Below the pieces are notes generated by a model. That model was not told the origin of the DNA and ran no database searches. It saw nothing but the letters and a program-made list of their open reading frames with translations. Positions 27,598-35,596 of a DNA stretch of 64,000 bases are shown one piece after another. A program made the translations under genes and the position numbers. Positions within the stretch are counted from its first letter, which is position 1; every line of letters begins with the position of its first letter. This DNA comes from Rufibacter sediminis (GTDB lineage Bacteria; Bacteroidota; Bacteroidia; Cytophagales; Hymenobacteraceae): positions 62,001 through 126,000 of the forward strand of contig NZ_JACOAF010000031.1 of NCBI RefSeq assembly GCF_014269285.1, in the 5' to 3' direction.

Positions 27598-27637
27598 CTG
27601 TTTTAGAGCCACTTATCTGAAAATGGCCAGTAAACAG
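27598..27637. repeat. Family A hairpin, copy 9
   Basis: CTGTTTTAGAGCCA and TGGCCAGTAAACAG around CTTATCTGAAAA. It lies in the 27489-28181 spacer (693 bp), which holds two of these palindromes and the glmM promoter and no convincing gene. Confidence 0.7.
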
Positions 27638-27910
27638 ATTACGTTCCGGCGAAGACCTTGCCCTGGCACAGAACGATTTATTTACTACCATGATGCATGC
27701 GTCTTCCTGATTCCATAAGAGGGGCACAAAAAAAGATTTATTTAAAGATTTATTTTTTTGTGAATGCCTTTCCCACCCCTTGCCGTAAGCGCAGAATAGC
27801 TCTTTGCTTTGCACCAACGCCTAAAAACGCGTTAGGTTCTTTGATCCGGAAGAATTATTGGATTTTATAGAAGAAATATGTCAGCTCCGCTTTTATAGAA
27901 CCGTTTCCCT

Positions 27911-27953
27911 CGGGTTTTAAGGCCCGTTTTGCAAAACTACCCTGTAAACGCGG
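27911..27953. repeat. Family A hairpin, copy 10
   Basis: CGGGTTTTAAGGC and CCTGTAAACGCGG arms with a GTTTTGCAAAAC centre. Pairing is good in the centre and poor in the middle of the arms. Confidence 0.65.
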
Positions 27954-28132
27954 GGTGCTTTCTCCCAAGCTTATTTTGCCCTGTGAGCCAATGGTAGCCC
28001 TAGTTTGAATCTTGTGTCTGGAATTCTTTGAGGTCGAGCACTCTATAGTAATAAAGGAGCACCTGCTGGATTTAAGCGGAGCGTAAGAGCTGCCTGGCGC
28101 ACCAACCCAACACCTTTGTATTCTTCATTGTG

Positions 28133-28160
28133 TTGAATCACTTCTATTTTACTACTTTTG
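28133..28160 (+). promoter_or_regulatory. Promoter of glmM
   Basis: TACTTTTG at 28153-28160 matches TAnnTTTG, with a TTG at 28133-28135 in the -33 position (17-bp gap). The GTG start is 21 bp downstream. Confidence 0.6.
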
Positions 28161-28181
28161 CGTGTTCAAAATTAGGAATCA

Positions 28182-29576
28182 GTGGCACTTATAAAATCAA
28201 TTTCAGGAATAAGAGGTACAATTGGGGGAGAAGTAGGGGAAGCCCTCACGCCTGTGGATGTAGTGAAATTTGCAGCGGCATTCGGAACCTGGGTTTTACA
28301 GACAACTAAGAACGACACTATCGTCATCGGGCGTGATGCCCGTCTGTCTGGCGAGATGGTGAACCGATTGGTGGTGGCTACCCTGCAAGGGCTGGGCATC
28401 AACGTCATCGATCTGGGTCTTTCCACCACGCCCACGGTAGAGATGGCGGTGCCGGCCAAGAAAGCCGGCGGCGGAATCATCCTCACGGCCAGCCACAACC
28501 CCAAGCAGTGGAACGCCCTCAAGCTGTTGAACCAGCACGGCGAGTTCATCAATGACGCCGAAGGCAAACTGGTGCTGGACATCGCCGAGCAGGAGGCTTT
28601 CCAGTTCGCGGAGGTGACCAAACTGGGCAAATACACCCAGTCTGATAAATTCCTGAAGAAGCACATCAAGGCCATCCTGGATCTGCCATTGGTAGACGTG
28701 GAGGCCATCAAAGCCAAGAACTTCAAGGTAGTGGTAGACGCCGTGAACTCCAGTGGTGGGTTTGCCGTGCCTATGCTGCTGGAAGCACTGGGCGTGGAGC
28801 ACATAGAGAAACTGAACTGTGACCCAACCGGTCATTTCGCCCATAACCCCGAGCCCCTTCCCGAGAACCTGGGCGAGATCGCCCGCGTGCTGGAGAAAGG
28901 TAAATTCGATTTGGGTATCGTAGTTGATCCAGACGTGGACCGTCTTGCCTTTATCAACGAAGACGGCAGCATGTTCGGCGAGGAATATACGCTGGTAGCT
29001 GTTTCTGACTACGTTTTGCAAAACCAGCCCGGAAACACCGTCTCCAACCTTTCCTCTACCCGCGCCCTGCGCGACGTGACCGAGAAAGCCGGCGGACAGT
29101 ATTTTGCCGCCGCCGTGGGCGAGGTAAACGTGGTGAACATGATGAAGGCCCAGAACGCCATCATTGGCGGCGAAGGCAACGGAGGCATCATTTATCCAGA
29201 ACTGCATTACGGCCGTGATGCCTTAGTGGGAATTGCGCTGTTCTTGACGCATTTAGCCAAAACCGGGTTGAGCATTTCCCGCCTGCGCGCCAAGTACCCT
29301 AATTATTACATCTCCAAGAACAAGATCGAGCTCACCAAAGACATTGACGTAGACGCGGTGCTAGCTAAAGTGCAGAAACAGTATGCCAAGCAGCCCATCA
29401 ACACCATTGATGGCGTCAAGATCGAGTTCAACAAAGAGTGGGTGCACCTGCGCAAGTCCAACACCGAGCCCATCATCCGGATCTACGCCGAGTCGGACAG
29501 CCTTTCCACCGCTGACCACCTGGCCAACAAGATCATCGGAGACATCAAAGAAATTATCTCAGAGAAATCTGAATAG
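28182..29576 (+). CDS. glmM: Phosphoglucosamine mutase
   Basis: A 464-residue phosphohexomutase beginning with GTG and SISGIRGTIGG. The phosphoserine loop is TASHNPKQWNALK (Ser104), the metal loop is DPDVDRLAF, and the sugar loop is EGNGGI. The C-terminal phosphate-binding loop is RKSNTEPIIRIYAE. It converts glucosamine 6-phosphate to the 1-phosphate for UDP-GlcNAc and the cell wall. A phosphomannomutase/phosphoglucomutase activity cannot be excluded. An inverted repeat follows at the stop. Confidence 0.92.
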   Translation: MALIKSISGIRGTIGGEVGEALTPVDVVKFAAAFGTWVLQTTKNDTIVIGRDARLSGEMVNRLVVATLQGLGINVIDLGLSTTPTVEMAVPAKKAGGGIILTASHNPKQWNALKLLNQHGEFINDAEGKLVLDIAEQEAFQFAEVTKLGKYTQSDKFLKKHIKAILDLPLVDVEAIKAKNFKVVVDAVNSSGGFAVPMLLEALGVEHIEKLNCDPTGHFAHNPEPLPENLGEIARVLEKGKFDLGIVVDPDVDRLAFINEDGSMFGEEYTLVAVSDYVLQNQPGNTVSNLSSTRALRDVTEKAGGQYFAAAVGEVNVVNMMKAQNAIIGGEGNGGIIYPELHYGRDALVGIALFLTHLAKTGLSISRLRAKYPNYYISKNKIELTKDIDVDAVLAKVQKQYAKQPINTIDGVKIEFNKEWVHLRKSNTEPIIRIYAESDSLSTADHLANKIIGDIKEIISEKSE

Positions 29577-29580
29577 TCAT

Positions 29581-29626
29581 TTTCCGTTTCGGGGCTGTTT
29601 TTAGAAAATCGGCCCCGAAACGGAAA
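29581..29626. repeat. Family A hairpin, copy 11 (possible glmM terminator)
   Basis: TTTCCGTTTCGGGGC and GCCCCGAAACGGAAA are perfect 15-base arms, and the TTTT/AAAA centre extends the stem. It begins 4 bp after the glmM stop, so it may also terminate transcription. Confidence 0.9.
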
Positions 29627-29755
29627 GGACGCAATACTTTCGGCCCAGCTTTCGGGCCAGTCAAATTCTATAAACCTAGCTTCTACCTTCGTAAAGCCTG
29701 AAGAAGATGAACCAGATCTGTTTCACCTGTTGTTGCTGTAAAAAGTAAAATTCCC

Positions 29756-30898
29756 ATGCGTGTATATTTAGACAATGCGGCTACCACCCCGCTAGACAAA
29801 GAAGTTTTTGAGGTAATGGCTCCCTTCATGCTGGAGCATTACGGAAACCCCTCCTCTATACACGCACACGGTAGGCAGGTGCGGGCGGCCCTGGAAGGCG
29901 CCCGGAAAACAGTGGCGGGCTTAATCAACGCCTCGCCCTCAGAAGTCTTCTTCACCTCGGGCGGCACCGAGGCCGATAACCTGGCCATCATCTGCACCAT
30001 CCGCAGTTTGGGTCTGAAGCACGCCATCTCTTCGCCGCTGGAGCACCACGCGGTGCTGCATTCTTTGGAAGTGCTGGAGAAGAACGGCGAGATTGAACTC
30101 ACCATGCTACGCGTTTCCCCTGACGGAACACTGGACCTGCAGCACCTGGAAGAGACGCTGGTCTCCAAGCCGCGTACGTTTGTGTCTGTGATGCACGCCA
30201 ACAACGAGATTGGCAATCTCAATGACATCCAGGCCATTGCCGAGCTCTGCAAAAAATATGACGCCATCTTCCACTCAGACACGGTGCAGACCATGGGCCA
30301 CTACCGCCACGATGTGCAGGCGCTGGGGCTGAATTTCTTGGTGGGTTCGGCGCACAAATTCCACGGTCCTAAAGGCGTAGGCTTTATTTACGTAGATTCC
30401 TCGGTGAAAATCCATCCTTTGATTCAGGGAGGCTCGCAGGAGCGCAACATGCGCGGCGGCACTGAGAACGTGTACGGCATCATTGGGTTGGCCAAAGCCT
30501 TGGAGATTGCCTACCGCGACATGGACGAGCATCACCGCCACATCCAGAGCCTCAAAGACCGCATGATCTCTAAGTTGCGCGAGCAGATTGAAGACGTGCA
30601 GTTCAACGGCCTCTCGGCCGAAGGCGACAAGAGTCTGTACACCGTCCTCAACGTGAGCCTGCCGGCCTCTGAGATGAACGAGATGCTGCTCTTCAACCTG
30701 GACATCAACAAAATTTCCGCCTCGGGCGGCAGCGCTTGCACCAGCGGCGTGGACCTAGGCTCGCACGTGCTCCGCGGCATCGGTGCCGATATGGAGCGCG
30801 GCAATGTTCGGTTCTCGTTCAGCAAGTACAATACCATAGAGGAGATTGACTACGCCGTGGCCACGCTGGCCAAGTTGTATCAGAAAGAGACGGTGTAG
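29756..30898 (+). CDS. Cysteine desulfurase, NifS/IscS-like
   Basis: A 380-residue class V aminotransferase-fold enzyme. The start is YLDNAATTPLDKEVFEVM, the PLP lysine is Lys201 in GSAHKFHGPKG, and the active cysteine is Cys328 in SGGSACTSGVDLGSHVL. It takes sulfur from cysteine for Fe-S clusters and tRNA thiolation. No isc or suf scaffold genes are adjacent, so the acceptor is not known. The long flexible loop before the cysteine is of the IscS type. Confidence 0.94.
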   Translation: MRVYLDNAATTPLDKEVFEVMAPFMLEHYGNPSSIHAHGRQVRAALEGARKTVAGLINASPSEVFFTSGGTEADNLAIICTIRSLGLKHAISSPLEHHAVLHSLEVLEKNGEIELTMLRVSPDGTLDLQHLEETLVSKPRTFVSVMHANNEIGNLNDIQAIAELCKKYDAIFHSDTVQTMGHYRHDVQALGLNFLVGSAHKFHGPKGVGFIYVDSSVKIHPLIQGGSQERNMRGGTENVYGIIGLAKALEIAYRDMDEHHRHIQSLKDRMISKLREQIEDVQFNGLSAEGDKSLYTVLNVSLPASEMNEMLLFNLDINKISASGGSACTSGVDLGSHVLRGIGADMERGNVRFSFSKYNTIEEIDYAVATLAKLYQKETV

Positions 30899-30933
30899 TA
30901 AAGGATAGAAATATAGAGGCTGGGAAAAGAGTA

Positions 30934-31377
30934 ATGCAAAAAGCAGTAACAGCAGTACTCACAGGTCTTGGTTTATTAGTGATCAGTAATATTAATGGTC
31001 ACTATAAACCTCCTTTCTCTATGTTTGCTACCGCAGTGATTCCTTTCATCATTGTAGCAGTTGTTAATTATCAACTTTATAGAATAAATTTCTTTGGAGC
31101 GGTGCTTTACGGTTACAGCATTGTCCTTCTGAATGATATTCTAGTAAGAGTGTATGCTGGTGGTACCCATGATCAAGAAGGGAAAGCTTGGGTCATGCTT
31201 TTATCCACGTCCGCGTTTGTGCTTTGCACAGTAAGTTTGCTCATTTACGCCTTCACAACACTGTCTCAAAAAGGAAGGAACAGCACTATAAAAAATCGAA
31301 TCCAGAATTTCTTGGCAGTAATATTATGTGGAGCATGTACTGTGGCAGTGTATCTCAATTTCCTGGTAGATCTGTAA
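30934..31377 (+). CDS. Unknown four-helix membrane protein
   Basis: A 147-residue protein with four predicted helices: AVTAVLTGLGLLVISNI, FATAVIPFIIVAVVNYQLY, FFGAVLYGYSIVLLNDILV and a pair near STSAFVLCTVSLLIYAF and FLAVILCGACTVAVYLNFLV. The base composition is clearly more A+T-rich than the enzymes on either side. I do not recognise the family. Together with 37069-37515 and 39271-39768 it is one of three AT-rich small genes inserted between conserved enzymes, so recent acquisition is possible. Confidence 0.65.
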   Translation: MQKAVTAVLTGLGLLVISNINGHYKPPFSMFATAVIPFIIVAVVNYQLYRINFFGAVLYGYSIVLLNDILVRVYAGGTHDQEGKAWVMLLSTSAFVLCTVSLLIYAFTTLSQKGRNSTIKNRIQNFLAVILCGACTVAVYLNFLVDL

Positions 31378-31387
31378 AGTAAGAATA

Positions 31388-31425
31388 CATTTAGCCTTGT
31401 TTTGGGAAAAACGGCCACTAAACAG
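31388..31425. repeat. Family A hairpin, copy 12
   Basis: Loose arms CATTTAGCC and GGCCACTAAACAG around TTGTTTTGGGAAAAAC. It lies between the membrane protein and the Sua5-type gene. Confidence 0.55.
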
Positions 31426-31493
31426 AAACTTAACCGGCGGGTGGCTGAAAATGAGCCTATATCGTAGTAGCTTTGCAGCATCATTTGACAGAC

Positions 31494-32456
31494 ATGGCAG
31501 ACATAGGCAAAGAGGTACAACGCGCCGCCGCATATCTCACCCAGGGCGAACTGGTCGCCATCCCCACCGAAACCGTGTACGGCTTAGCCGCCAATGCCTA
31601 CGATGAGGTCGCCGTAGTCAAAATTTTTGAGGCGAAGAACCGCCCCGCGTTCGACCCGCTCATTGTGCACACCCATGCCGTGTCTGAGGTGAAAACCATT
31701 GCCCGCGAAGTGCCCGATGTAGCGTATCTGCTGGCCGAGCGTTTCTGGCCCGGTCCGCTCACGCTCATTTTGCCCAAGGCCGAACACGTGCCGCTGCTGG
31801 TGACCTCGGGCCATGACTCCGTGGGCGTGCGCATTCCGCGCCACCCGCTCACGCTGGACTTGCTGCGCCAGTTGCCGTTTCCGGTGGCCGCGCCCAGCGC
31901 CAATCCGTTCGGGTACGTGAGCCCTACCACCGCCCAGCACGTACAGGACCAGTTAGGCAGCCGCATTCCGTATATTCTAGACGGAGGTGCCTGCGCCGTG
32001 GGCATCGAGTCCACCATTCTGGCCCTGAACGGAGACGAGGTGGAGGTGCTTCGGTTAGGCGGTCTGGCTCTGGAGGAACTGGAGGATGTGGTACAGATTT
32101 CCAAAGCCCGCATCAAAACGTCATCGTCCAATCCCGCGGCACCGGGTATGCTCAGCAGCCATTACTCGCCGCGCAAGAAAGTGTTGTTGGGCTCCATTGA
32201 AGAGAACCTGAAACTGGTAGATACTGAAAGAGTAGGTACCATCTCCCTGCAAAAGAACTTTCCGCAGGTTCCTATTTCTCGGCAAATCCAGCTTTCCGCC
32301 AGCGGTGACCTCGGCGAAGCCGCCCGCGCCCTGTTCTCCGCCCTCCGTTCCCTGGATGAACAGCCCATCGATCTTATCTTGGCAGAGCCGATGCCGGAGC
32401 AAGGCTTAGGTCGCGCCATCAACGACCGCCTGCAACGCGCCAGTTTCCAAGGATAG
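31494..32456 (+). CDS. L-threonylcarbamoyladenylate synthase (Sua5/YwlC type)
   Basis: I use the ATG at 31494 (MADIGKEVQRAAAYLTQGEL); a TTG at 31473 lies in frame upstream. The 320-residue product has the YrdC domain: VAIPTETVYGLAANAYDE, then PRHPLTLDLLRQLPFPVAAP and SANPFGYVSPTTAQHV. A C-terminal Sua5 domain of about 110 residues follows a flexible linker. It makes threonylcarbamoyl-AMP from threonine, bicarbonate and ATP for t6A37 in tRNA. The long Sua5 form, not the short TsaC form, is present. Confidence 0.93.
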   Translation: MADIGKEVQRAAAYLTQGELVAIPTETVYGLAANAYDEVAVVKIFEAKNRPAFDPLIVHTHAVSEVKTIAREVPDVAYLLAERFWPGPLTLILPKAEHVPLLVTSGHDSVGVRIPRHPLTLDLLRQLPFPVAAPSANPFGYVSPTTAQHVQDQLGSRIPYILDGGACAVGIESTILALNGDEVEVLRLGGLALEELEDVVQISKARIKTSSSNPAAPGMLSSHYSPRKKVLLGSIEENLKLVDTERVGTISLQKNFPQVPISRQIQLSASGDLGEAARALFSALRSLDEQPIDLILAEPMPEQGLGRAINDRLQRASFQG

Positions 32457-32494
32457 TTTTAAGTATCAAGTAGCACGACAAAGTGACTTTACCT

Positions 32495-32548
32495 GGCGCG
32501 AGACTTCAGTCTCGTGACATGGGATGAAGCGAGTCTCCAGACTCGCGG
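32495..32548. repeat. Paired REP-like palindromes (family B)
   Basis: CGAGACTTCAGTCTCG at 32499-32514, preceded by TGGCG and followed by TGAC, and GCGAGTCTCCAGACTCGC at 32529-32546, are separated by a spacer with GGATGAA. This is the same pair as at 4.8 kb in reverse order, with one palindrome in the GACTTCAGTC variant. Confidence 0.85.
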
Positions 32549-32558
32549 AAGTAAGGTG

Positions 32559-32598
32559 CATTTAGCGGCTCTTTTTCTGGAAACAGGCTTAAAGTGGA
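32559..32598. repeat. Family A hairpin, copy 13
   Basis: ATTTAGCGGCTCTTTTTC and GGAAACAGGCTTAAAG. The TTTAGCGGCTCTTTTTCTG half recurs almost unchanged at 32901 and 35559, so copies 13, 14 and 16 form a recent sub-family. Confidence 0.6.
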
Positions 32599-32630
32599 AA
32601 TTCGGGTTATAATGAACCCATTGATTCCAC

Positions 32631-32790
32631 GCATTCCGTCCCCCTTTGAAGGGGGTAGGGGGATGACTGCTCTTGCTGTTCTCATGGATGTAGGGGAATT
32701 CACCGTGGTTCCCAAGCTTCGTAGTGAAAGCTATTTGTTCTTTAGATTGCCTTGTCATCCCCCTACCCCCTTCAAAGGGGGACGGAATGC
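32631..32790. mobile_element. 160-bp element with perfect 37-bp terminal inverted repeats
   Basis: The 37 bases at 32631-32667 (starting GCATTCCGTCCCCCTTTG) are exactly the reverse complement of 32754-32790. The 86-bp interior has no coding potential. Size and structure fit a non-autonomous MITE or a fold-back element. Each arm itself contains CCCCCTTTGAAGGGGG, a smaller palindrome. The 32457-32993 spacer contains no gene, only this and other repeats. Confidence 0.75.
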
Positions 32791-32900
32791 GAATAGAAAA
32801 GGTAGAAGAAGTATCTTGCTGAAGAAAGTGCAGTCAGTATTTATTGGGGCCTATAACTTAGGCTATCGCTATTCGGGGGTAGTCATTTGCAGAAGCTTTT

Positions 32901-32940
32901 CCATTTAGCGGCTCTTTTTCTGAAAACTGCCCCAAAACAA
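32901..32940. repeat. Family A hairpin, copy 14
   Basis: CATTTAGCGGCTCTTTTTCTG, shortened here to TTTAGCGGCTC, with CTGCCCCAAAAC on the other side. It abuts the terminator of the DPP IV-like gene. Confidence 0.6.
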
Positions 32941-32972
32941 AAACGCCAGCCCTTCAAAAAGGCTGGCGTTTT
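32940..32972 (-). terminator. Terminator of the DPP IV-like gene
   Basis: AAAACGCCAGCC and GGCTGGCGTTTT are perfect 12-base arms around a 9-base loop, 22 bp below the minus-strand stop codon. Confidence 0.85.
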
Positions 32973-32993
32973 CTATTCTTAGGTAAGTTCAGA

Positions 32994-35192
32994 CTACAGG
33001 TTCCGCTGGATGAACTCAGTCATTTTGGTGAACAGGTGGATGCTGGTGTTGCCGCCGCTGATGCCGTGGTTCCGGTTAGGGTAGTAGGCGCTCTCGAACG
33101 GGATGTTGGCTTTCACCAAGGCGTTGACCATCTCCACCGCGTTCTGGAAATGCACGTTGTCATCGCCGGTGCCGTGGATGAGCAGGTACTTGCCGCGCAG
33201 TTTGTTCGCGTGGGTGATGGGGGAGTTGTCGTCGTAGCCTTTGGCGTTGTCCTGCGGCAATTTCAGGAAGCGCTCGGTGTAGATGGAGTCATAGAAACGC
33301 CAGTTAATCACCGGAGCTACCGCGATGGCGGCTTTGAACACATCGGCGCCTTTGGTGATGGCCAGCGAGCTCATGTAGCCCCCGAAGCTCCAACCCCAGA
33401 TGCCAATGCGGCCTTTGTCTACGTACGGCAGGTTGCCCAGGTGCTTCGCGCCTTCAATCTGGTCAATCACTTCATAGTGGCCCAGGTTGCCGTAGGTCAT
33501 TTTCTTGAACTCGGCACCACGTCCGCCAGTCCCTCGGTTATCAATCACGGCAATGATGTAGCCTTGCTTGGTGAGGTAGCTGTGCCACAGGTAATTGCGG
33601 CCTCTCCAGCTATCTACCACTTCCTGGCTGCCCGGACCGCTGTACTGGAACATGAGTACCGGGTACTTTTTGTTCGGGTCGAAGTCAGTGGGTTTGATGG
33701 TGTAGCCGTTCAGGGTCACGTTCTCAGAGGTTTTGAACTGGAAGAACTCCGGTTTAGGCATGTTGTAGGTAGCCAGCGTGCTCTTCAGGTTCTCGTTGCT
33801 CTCCAAGACCTTGATCTGCTTACCGTCTGAGGTGTGCAGGCTCACCACCGTAGGCGTGGTGATGGTGGAGTAGTAGTCCAGGTAGTATTTGAAGTCGCGA
33901 CTCAGGTTGATGGTGTGCGTGCCTTTGGCGGGCGTGAGGCTTTTCTTGTTCTTGCCGTTCAGGCCCATGCTGTACAGGTGACGCTCCATAGGTGAAGCCT
34001 CCGTAGACGTGAAATAAATGGTGCCGTTTTTCTCGTCTACGCCGTAGAAGCTGCTCACTTCCCACTTGCCCTTTGTGATTTGACGCACCAGTTTGCCGTT
34101 CATGTCATAGAGGTACAGGTGGTTAAACCCGTCTTTCTCTGAGCTGTGCACAAACTGCTTGCCGTTGGCCAAATACGTCAAATCATCGGTGATGTCAATG
34201 TACGCTTTGTCGGTCTCCTTCAGCACCACTTTGCTTTGGCCGGTCTGGGTGTTGGCGTGCAGAATCTCCAGGGTGTTCTGCAAACGGTTCATTCTCCGGA
34301 TGGACAATAAGTTAGGCGTGTTCGTCCAGTTGATGCGCGGGATGTACTGGTCGGCCTCGGTGCCAGTTTCCATCTTGGTGGTTTTGCCAGAGCCCAGGTC
34401 GAAGGTGTAGATGGCCACGGTGGCGTTTTTCTCGCCGGCCTTCGGGTACTTGAACTTGTAGTCCTGCGGATACAGCGGGCCCCACATCTGCATGTTGTAC
34501 TCGGGTACCTGGCTCTCATCAAACTTGTAGAACGCAATCTGGTTCCCTTGCGGCGACCAGAAAAACGCCTGCGCGAAGCCGAATTCCTCTTCGTACACCC
34601 AGTCGGTGCCGCCGTTGATGATGAAGTTCCACTTGCCGTCATTCGTAATCTGGCGCTCCTGCATGGAAGCCAGGTCCACGTAGAACAGGTTGTTGTCGCG
34701 CACGAAGGCTACGTACTTATTATCCGGCGAAAAGGTGGCGTAGCTCTGCTTGCCACCCTGGCTCAACTTCTGCAACTTCTTGCTGGCGCGGTCATACACG
34801 TAGAAATGGCCCTTGCTGCTGCGGCGGTAGATGGGCTCGTGCTCCGTCTCGAACAGGATTTTGGTCTCATCTGCGCTGAAGCTGTAATCATCGTACTCCA
34901 GCGTCTTGCCGTTTACCTTGATGGCCTCGCCCTCAATGATGGTGCTCACCGGCTGACCGGTGGTCACATCTACCTGCACAATGTCCACGGCCTTGTTCTT
35001 GTCATCGGCCACCTGGCTGGAGTAGAACTGGCCGTTGCGCATCCAGTTCACGCCGTACACCGATCTGGCCTGAAACGTGCCTTTCCGGAAAATGTCGTCT
35101 AAATCAAAGTCTCGTTTCTGCTGGGCATGGGCGCTCACGGCCAACACCAGGCAGCTAGCCGCTATCATCCAGCGGTTAATGGTATGTCTCAT
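32994..35192 (-). CDS. S9 family peptidase, dipeptidyl peptidase IV-like
   Basis: Starting at 35192 gives a clean signal peptide (RWMIAASCLVLAVSAHAQ) and a 732-residue exported protein; 13 further codons upstream are possible. The N-terminal two thirds are a beta-propeller (repeats such as KLQKLSQGGKQSYATFSPDN). The catalytic domain holds the nucleophile in GWSFGGYMS, the Asp in GTGDDNVHF and the His in NRNHGISGG. DWVYEEEF provides the Glu pair that binds the substrate amino terminus in DPP IV. It removes X-Pro dipeptides from peptides in the periplasm. Confidence 0.93.
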   Translation of the reverse strand: MRHTINRWMIAASCLVLAVSAHAQQKRDFDLDDIFRKGTFQARSVYGVNWMRNGQFYSSQVADDKNKAVDIVQVDVTTGQPVSTIIEGEAIKVNGKTLEYDDYSFSADETKILFETEHEPIYRRSSKGHFYVYDRASKKLQKLSQGGKQSYATFSPDNKYVAFVRDNNLFYVDLASMQERQITNDGKWNFIINGGTDWVYEEEFGFAQAFFWSPQGNQIAFYKFDESQVPEYNMQMWGPLYPQDYKFKYPKAGEKNATVAIYTFDLGSGKTTKMETGTEADQYIPRINWTNTPNLLSIRRMNRLQNTLEILHANTQTGQSKVVLKETDKAYIDITDDLTYLANGKQFVHSSEKDGFNHLYLYDMNGKLVRQITKGKWEVSSFYGVDEKNGTIYFTSTEASPMERHLYSMGLNGKNKKSLTPAKGTHTINLSRDFKYYLDYYSTITTPTVVSLHTSDGKQIKVLESNENLKSTLATYNMPKPEFFQFKTSENVTLNGYTIKPTDFDPNKKYPVLMFQYSGPGSQEVVDSWRGRNYLWHSYLTKQGYIIAVIDNRGTGGRGAEFKKMTYGNLGHYEVIDQIEGAKHLGNLPYVDKGRIGIWGWSFGGYMSSLAITKGADVFKAAIAVAPVINWRFYDSIYTERFLKLPQDNAKGYDDNSPITHANKLRGKYLLIHGTGDDNVHFQNAVEMVNALVKANIPFESAYYPNRNHGISGGNTSIHLFTKMTEFIQRNL

Positions 35193-35263
35193 TCGGTTTG
35201 TTAGAAAGTTTGTAGCCTTAAAAATAGGCATTTATTTTAAGATGGCCCCCGCCGAAGGAACGT

Positions 35264-35303
35264 TCGTTTTAGGCCAGATTTGGAAAAAAGAGCCGCTAAA
35301 CGG
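35264..35303. repeat. Family A hairpin, copy 15
   Basis: TCGTTTTAGGCC and GAGCCGCTAAACGG around AGATTTGGAAAAAA. It lies 72 bp above the peptidase start codon. The 35193-35596 spacer holds this copy, the composite element and copy 16. Confidence 0.6.
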
Positions 35304-35307
35304 AAAA

Positions 35308-35533
35308 GAGTTCTGAGTTCGAAGTCCTGAGTCTGGCAACAGACAAAACTGCCCTTCCGCTGGCGCGAGTCTCCAGACTCGTGCCGATGGATGAAGGGAG
35401 TCTCCAGACTCCCTTATGAGGGTTTTCTGATCGTGGTTCCCGGCGAGTCTGGAGACTCGCAACATCCTATGTCACGAGACTTCAGTCTCGCGCCAGTTTC
35501 TGCCAGTAGACCAAGACTCAGGACTTAAAACTC
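35308..35533. mobile_element. Composite repeat element with inverted ends and four REP palindromes
   Basis: AAGTCCTGAGTCT at 35322-35334 is exactly inverted at 35514-35526, with GAGTT/AACTC outside. Inside are four family B palindromes: CGAGTCTCCAGACTCG 35366, GGGAGTCTCCAGACTCCC 35396, GCGAGTCTGGAGACTCGC 35443 and CGAGACTTCAGTCTCG 35475. The two outer ones carry the TGGCG/CGCCA flank. The layout is an inverted duplication of the REP pair seen at 4.8 kb. Confidence 0.75.
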
Positions 35534-35556
35534 ATTCGCGCTGCAAGCGTCTCCGC

Positions 35557-35592
35557 CGTTTAGCGGCTCTTTTTCTGAAATCAGGCCCAAAC
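35557..35592. repeat. Family A hairpin, copy 16
   Basis: CGTTTAGCGGCTC-type left half and CAGGCCCAAAC right half around TTTTTCTGAAAT. It ends 4 bp before the aldehyde dehydrogenase stop. Confidence 0.65.
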
Positions 35593-35596
35593 TACG

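Noticed and set aside
27539-27817. 92-codon minus-strand frame above mazG
   Set aside because: It includes palindrome copy 9 and has no protein-like features.
28296-29207. 303-codon minus-strand frame inside glmM
   Set aside because: A His/Val/Leu-rich shadow of the glmM codons; glmM itself is certain.
32489-32908. Small frames in the spacer after the Sua5-type gene
   Set aside because: They are made of family B, family A and the 37-bp inverted repeat.
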